Positions 59,747 through 64,000 of a stretch of DNA of 64,000 bases are shown here, piece by piece. Under the pieces are notes generated by a model. That model was not told where the DNA came from. It did not search any database and worked only from the letters and a program-made list of their open reading frames with translations. Made by a program: the position numbers and the translations under genes. The stretch lies in the NCBI GenBank assembly GCA_002721755.1, contig PBLL01000030.1:1-64000 (forward strand), given 5' to 3'. This DNA is from Actinomycetota bacterium (GTDB lineage Bacteria > Actinomycetota > Acidimicrobiia > Acidimicrobiales > MedAcidi-G1). Position 1 is the stretch's first letter. Each line of letters starts with the position of its first letter.

Positions 59747-62455
59747 TCAGTTGTGAGAAATAGCATCAAGAACATTAAGACGTGAGGCTCTGAATGCCGG
59801 AAGAACAGAAGCGAGGATTCCAAACAGACCTGATATCAGAAGGTACTGCAATAGAGAACCAAAAGGTATTGACAGAATACTGACGAAATCGTCAGGTATT
59901 GCTGCAGTGGCAGCCAAACCGAAGAACACTCCTATGGTGACACCGAGAAGACCGCCGAACAGAGCAATAATGACAGCTTCCCAGCGAACCATTCTGCGCA
60001 TCTGGCGTCTCGTCATGCCTACTGCTCGCAACAGGCCAAGTTCGCGTGTTTGTTCATAAACAGACAGTGCCAGGGTATTGGTTATACCTAATACGGCAAT
60101 TAATAATGAAAGAGCAAGGAAGGTGGTAATAACACTTAAAACTTGATCTAACTGTTTTTCAACACTCTCACGGTATTCAGCCCTATTTTCGACTGAAAGT
60201 TGAGGGTACTCCTGTGTGTAGTTTTCAACTGAAGCTCTAGCTAATTCCGGATCTGCATCAGGGTTGAACAGAATGCTGAGGAAACTGTCTTGTGACTGGG
60301 GGAAGTAACGATCAAAAGTTGCCATATCTATAACCCAGTTGCCCAACATGGCATCGTTTTTAAAAATTGCTGCTGTAGTGAGAGACACTTCGCTGCTTCC
60401 CGGAAAAGTCACGTATATAGGGTCTCCTACCTCTAGACCTCTTTCTGCAGCAGGGTCTTCGTGGACAAGGATTGTCCCAACATCTCCTTTTGCAGCGATG
60501 CTTTCAGTGGAGCCTCGGCTGATATCTAGGTCAATATGTGCATTGATCAGTGCAAAGTCAGTACTTGCCACATCCTTTAGATCTCCATCCACACCCAGAG
60601 CGTCAAAAGTAAACCTGTATGCGACAACAGAATCGATGAGATCGGGTCGTTCGTTGCTTAGCTCTTTAAGTTCATCTCCTAAGTCGCTCGAAAATCCCTG
60701 AAAATCACCGCCGAATCCATCGACCTGAACGACTAGATCCATGGAAGTGCTGTCTTCTATCAGATCAATGAAAGTAGCTTTCAGTGAGCTGCTCACAACT
60801 GCAGCAAGACTTACGAGCGCCAAGCCTATAGTAAGAGCAGCAGCTGTCGCAGCTGTACGTCTTGGTCGCCGTGCAGCGTTTTCTCTGGCGAGTCGTCCGG
60901 GGATTTTGAATAAACGCTGTATCGGTCTTCCAAAAATATTAGCGACTGGTTTGGTGGCGATAGGGCTGAGCATGTAAACGCCGGCAAAAGTAGAAATGGC
61001 GCCTGTTCCTAACAGCCATAGGATTCCATTTGTTCCTATATCAAAAGTCATCCCTGAAATTAATTCTGCTACACCAATCAAAGTGACAGCACCACCGATT
61101 AAAAGTCTTCTTCTGAGACTTGTAGGAGTAAAACTTACCTCTTCACGCATAGCAGTAACAGGTGCTATTGAACGTGTACGTCTTGCTGGGAGTATTGAAG
61201 AAAGGACCGTTGCTCCGATACTTACAAAAGCTGCCACGATAATTGTTCTTGGTTTCATTGGCAGCACGCCTGGGAGAGCTCCGAAACCGACTGATTCGAG
61301 CAGTTCTCGTAAACCAAGAGCTAGAAGGTAACCGACTCCTAATCCAACTACTGTTGCTGTTACACCAATTACTACTGCTTCCAAAATAACCGATCGGAAA
61401 ACTTGGCGTGTAGTTGCACCGAGAGCACGGAGTAGTGCGAGTTCGCGAACACGTTGCCCCAAAACTATTGAGAAGGTGTTATTGATTATGAACGCACTGA
61501 CAATGACGGCTATTACTGCGAAAGCTAACAAGACACCAGATAAGACACTTAGAAAGGAGTTGAAGTCATCTCGTTGTTCTTCAATAAGGGTTTCTTGGTC
61601 GACAACCTCAAGTTGAACATCACTGAGGAATCCCAGAGCGGCTTGTTGTTCTTCGGGTAGCGCTGACATGGAAGCTTTGAAATTCTGTGTGTAGGAATCC
61701 AACCTGTTCTGGATGCTGGTAGCTACATCCCCATGATTAGCCCCTGGTGTTACAGCAACGTTCAGGTAGTCGTAGGTGCCTACATAATCGAGAAAAGTAT
61801 GAGAAGTTCGTTCTTCAAAAGCAGCGAGAGTTGCTCCGAAGTTCTTGTTTTCTGTAGGGGATCTCCAGTTCGCAATACCAGTAAGAGTGAAAAGACGATT
61901 TCCTATTGGACCGCTGACTTTATATATTTCCCCGACTTCAAAATCAAAATCTTCAGCAGTTTTCTTATCGACAATGAATTCACCTACAACCGAAGAATCG
62001 CCAATGTCACCAGTCCATTCAGGGGGTCTGCCCTCGTAGATGAAAAATTCTTGCAACGGACCGGAATCGGTGAAGTAGTTCATTCCAAATTGGGGAGCAC
62101 CACGCGTTTTAGTAGCTTTAGGGTTACCTTCATCGTCAGTCACAATTGGTATGACGTTCCAAGCCATAATCTGGCCGCTTACAGCTTCTACTCCTGGTAT
62201 GTCGTCTGTGACTACCTGTAACAATTCTTCTGGTACAGGTAGTCGATTAAACCTCTCTCCGTCTTGGATGGAAGCTCGAACATTGAAATCAACATCTCCG
62301 ATGATGTCGACTGAGAGTTCATCAAAAGAACTTCTAAGTTTGTCTGTTAGTACAAATGATGTGGACATGAAGGCCACACCTAGAACAACAGCAAAAGTAG
62401 TCAGTGCATAGCGGAGCTTTCGACCGCGGATGTTTCTGATAGTTAGACCAAACAT
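59747..62455 (-). CDS. ABC transporter permease, FtsX/MacB type with duplicated FtsX domains
   Basis: Large extracytoplasmic domains between TM segments; RVRELALLRALGATTRQVFRSVILEA and TRELGLLRAVGMTRRQMRRMVRWEA. Confidence 0.93.
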   Translation of the reverse strand: MFGLTIRNIRGRKLRYALTTFAVVLGVAFMSTSFVLTDKLRSSFDELSVDIIGDVDFNVRASIQDGERFNRLPVPEELLQVVTDDIPGVEAVSGQIMAWNVIPIVTDDEGNPKATKTRGAPQFGMNYFTDSGPLQEFFIYEGRPPEWTGDIGDSSVVGEFIVDKKTAEDFDFEVGEIYKVSGPIGNRLFTLTGIANWRSPTENKNFGATLAAFEERTSHTFLDYVGTYDYLNVAVTPGANHGDVATSIQNRLDSYTQNFKASMSALPEEQQAALGFLSDVQLEVVDQETLIEEQRDDFNSFLSVLSGVLLAFAVIAVIVSAFIINNTFSIVLGQRVRELALLRALGATTRQVFRSVILEAVVIGVTATVVGLGVGYLLALGLRELLESVGFGALPGVLPMKPRTIIVAAFVSIGATVLSSILPARRTRSIAPVTAMREEVSFTPTSLRRRLLIGGAVTLIGVAELISGMTFDIGTNGILWLLGTGAISTFAGVYMLSPIATKPVANIFGRPIQRLFKIPGRLARENAARRPRRTAATAAALTIGLALVSLAAVVSSSLKATFIDLIEDSTSMDLVVQVDGFGGDFQGFSSDLGDELKELSNERPDLIDSVVAYRFTFDALGVDGDLKDVASTDFALINAHIDLDISRGSTESIAAKGDVGTILVHEDPAAERGLEVGDPIYVTFPGSSEVSLTTAAIFKNDAMLGNWVIDMATFDRYFPQSQDSFLSILFNPDADPELARASVENYTQEYPQLSVENRAEYRESVEKQLDQVLSVITTFLALSLLIAVLGITNTLALSVYEQTRELGLLRAVGMTRRQMRRMVRWEAVIIALFGGLLGVTIGVFFGLAATAAIPDDFVSILSIPFGSLLQYLLISGLFGILASVLPAFRASRLNVLDAISHN

Positions 62456-62458
62456 GGG

Positions 62459-63199
62459 TCAGTTAGAGAAGTTCTTTATATTGTCCAGAATCTTGTCGGC
62501 AGTGGGGTCTACCATCTCATCAACGATTTTTCCATCACCTAAAAAAAGCACTCTGTGGGAACGTGCTGCTGCCTGCGCATCATGGGTGACCATAACCATT
62601 GTTTGGTTGAGTTCTTCAACAGCGTGTCTGAGAAAATCAAGCACTTCGTCACCGGTTTTAGAGTCAAGATTTCCTGTTGGTTCATCAGCAAAAACTATTT
62701 CAGGTTTTGACACCAGAGCTCTTGCTACTGCCACACGCTGCTGCTGTCCGCCGGACAGTTCATCCGGTCGGTGTTTCAAACGGTCCGCAATTCCTACTGC
62801 CTGCATAACCTGATCCATCCATTCACTGTCAGGTTTCGTTCCCGCAAGGTCTAAAGGAAGGGTTGTGTTTTCTTTTGCAGTTAAAGTCGGTAGAAGATTG
62901 AATGCTTGGAAAACAAAACCGACCTTGTTTCTCCTCAGAAGAGTTAGGTCTTTATCGGAAAGGCTTCCAAGTTCTGTCTCTCCAATATGAACAGTTCCAG
63001 AAGTCAGATCGTCAAGACCGGCTGCACAGTGCATGAGAGTTGATTTACCGGACCCTGATGGTCCCATAATCGCAGTGAATTTTCCTTTTTCGAATTCGAC
63101 AGTTACATCGTCGAGCGCGCGCACCTCGGTTTCCCCTGATCCGTAGATTTTGCTGCCATTAGTGACGCGTGCTGCTGCATTTGAATTGTTTATAGTCAC
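62459..63199 (-). CDS. ABC transporter ATP-binding protein (LolD/MacB type)
   Basis: GPSGSGKSTLMHCAAGLD, LSGGQQQRVAVARALVSKPEIVFADEPTGNLDS. Confidence 0.96.
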   Translation of the reverse strand: MTINNSNAAARVTNGSKIYGSGETEVRALDDVTVEFEKGKFTAIMGPSGSGKSTLMHCAAGLDDLTSGTVHIGETELGSLSDKDLTLLRRNKVGFVFQAFNLLPTLTAKENTTLPLDLAGTKPDSEWMDQVMQAVGIADRLKHRPDELSGGQQQRVAVARALVSKPEIVFADEPTGNLDSKTGDEVLDFLRHAVEELNQTMVMVTHDAQAAARSHRVLFLGDGKIVDEMVDPTADKILDNIKNFSN

Positions 63200-63244
63200 A
63201 CTTGCAGGATACGTTCCTATTTAGGAAAAAGCTTAGGAGGCAGT

Positions 63245-63748
63245 GTGTCAATTGACACTTTGAGGGACTTTCATAGAGACGACCTTCAAGAGGTTCTTGC
63301 TCTGAATAATTCAGCTGCGCCGGCAGTAAATGAATTGACATCTTCAGATTTGGAATGGTTCGAGGAAGTTTCTCATCTGTTTTTAGTTTCAGAGAGAAAA
63401 GTGGATGAAAAATCTCTAATCACGGGATTTCTAATCGGTTTAACAGGACCTGGAGTCAACTACGCAAGCGCCAACTACAAATGGTTCACCAGCAGATATG
63501 AAAGTTTCTTGTACGTAGATCGAGTAGTTGTGGATGAATCCTCCTGGGGTCAGGGAAACGGTCGACGTTTCTATGAAGCGCTAGTGAGTTCAGGTACAGA
63601 TCAGCCTTTCATGTGCGCAGAAGTGAATATAAAACCTAGAAATGATAGATCTCTGGGCTTTCATGAAAAATTCGGATTTGTGCCTGTAGGGGAACAAGAC
63701 ACAGAAGGTGGTTCTAAGAGAGTTCAAATGATGGAATACAAGATTTAA
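63245..63748 (+). CDS. GNAT family N-acetyltransferase
   Basis: YVDRVVVDESSWGQGNGRRFYEALVSSG ... EVNIKPRNDRSLGFHEKFGFVPVGEQ. Confidence 0.85.
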   Translation: MSIDTLRDFHRDDLQEVLALNNSAAPAVNELTSSDLEWFEEVSHLFLVSERKVDEKSLITGFLIGLTGPGVNYASANYKWFTSRYESFLYVDRVVVDESSWGQGNGRRFYEALVSSGTDQPFMCAEVNIKPRNDRSLGFHEKFGFVPVGEQDTEGGSKRVQMMEYKI

Positions 63749-63924
63749 CTTTGTTCGTCTTTAACCAAAGTCATTCCCAAAGGCTTTTTACCGGGAGAAC
63801 CGCAGAGCCAACATGGTTCAAGAGGCACACCTCGCCAGGTGACCTCACAGTGATGGCAGACAAGGGTAACCCTGTCTATCCAACTATCCCCACCTTCATC
63901 ACCCTCTATGGGTAACAACGCCAT
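63745..63924 (-). CDS. 59-aa zinc-ribbon-like protein, missed by the ORF track cutoff
   Basis: MALLPIEGDEGGDSWIDRVTLVCHHCEVTWRGVPLEPCWLCGSPGKKPLGMTLVKDEQS; two CxxC pairs. Confidence 0.75.
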   Translation of the reverse strand: MALLPIEGDEGGDSWIDRVTLVCHHCEVTWRGVPLEPCWLCGSPGKKPLGMTLVKDEQS

Positions 63925-64000
63925 ACGCGCAAATTAACCAATTCACGCGCGTAGGGGTGTGATCCTCCCAATAAAGGCTTAACGTCAGGGGTCTAAGACA

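Noticed and set aside
60339-60701. Plus-strand ORFs (60339..60701, 60996..61331, 61733..62221) opposite the FtsX permease
   Set aside because: Antisense shadows of a well-supported coding sequence; no recognisable motifs

Overview
The window is a continuous, gene-dense bacterial chromosome segment of low to moderate GC. Gene content suggests an actinobacterium, possibly a marine Acidimicrobiia-like lineage: LppM-type lipoprotein, DUF2342 metalloprotease, a PPOX/F420-type flavin protein, a mycothiol-type formaldehyde dehydrogenase, PAC2, HelD and HemQ/ChdC. This placement is inference only. Most of the window is housekeeping: pcrA/uvrD, tilS, hpt, panC, coaX, lysS, a polyprenyl synthase, clpC, ispD, ispF, rlmB, groL, amt, glnD, hemE, hemG, lnt, dtd, helD, an ABC exporter and two tRNA-Thr genes. 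I saw no CRISPR array, prophage, transposase or rRNA. The strongest finding is at 21.5-26.0 kb on the minus strand. The ORF track splits the catalytic subunit of an NAD-type formate dehydrogenase at an in-frame UGA. It reads through as ...NNIDSCNRT-U-HAPSVVGL..., and the UGA is followed by a GGUCU-loop hairpin matching a bacterial SECIS, so this is a selenoprotein. The same enzyme is split and permuted: its N-terminal Mo-bis-PGD [4Fe-4S] domain is fused to the end of a separate ferredoxin-like subunit encoded last in the operon. This FDH lies in one tight run of genes with a gamma-butyrobetaine hydroxylase, an L-carnitine dehydrogenase and a DUF849/BKACE enzyme, suggesting carnitine catabolism coupled to formate oxidation. 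Other notable items are an 87-bp imperfect direct repeat flanking a compositionally distinct PGPGW-protein gene, an LppM-HAD fusion, a CIRCE-like operator before groL, amt-glnD without glnK, an acyl-CoA mutase with non-methylmalonyl active-site residues, a phosphatase-like protein lacking the catalytic Cys, and three small ORFs below the 60-aa track cutoff.
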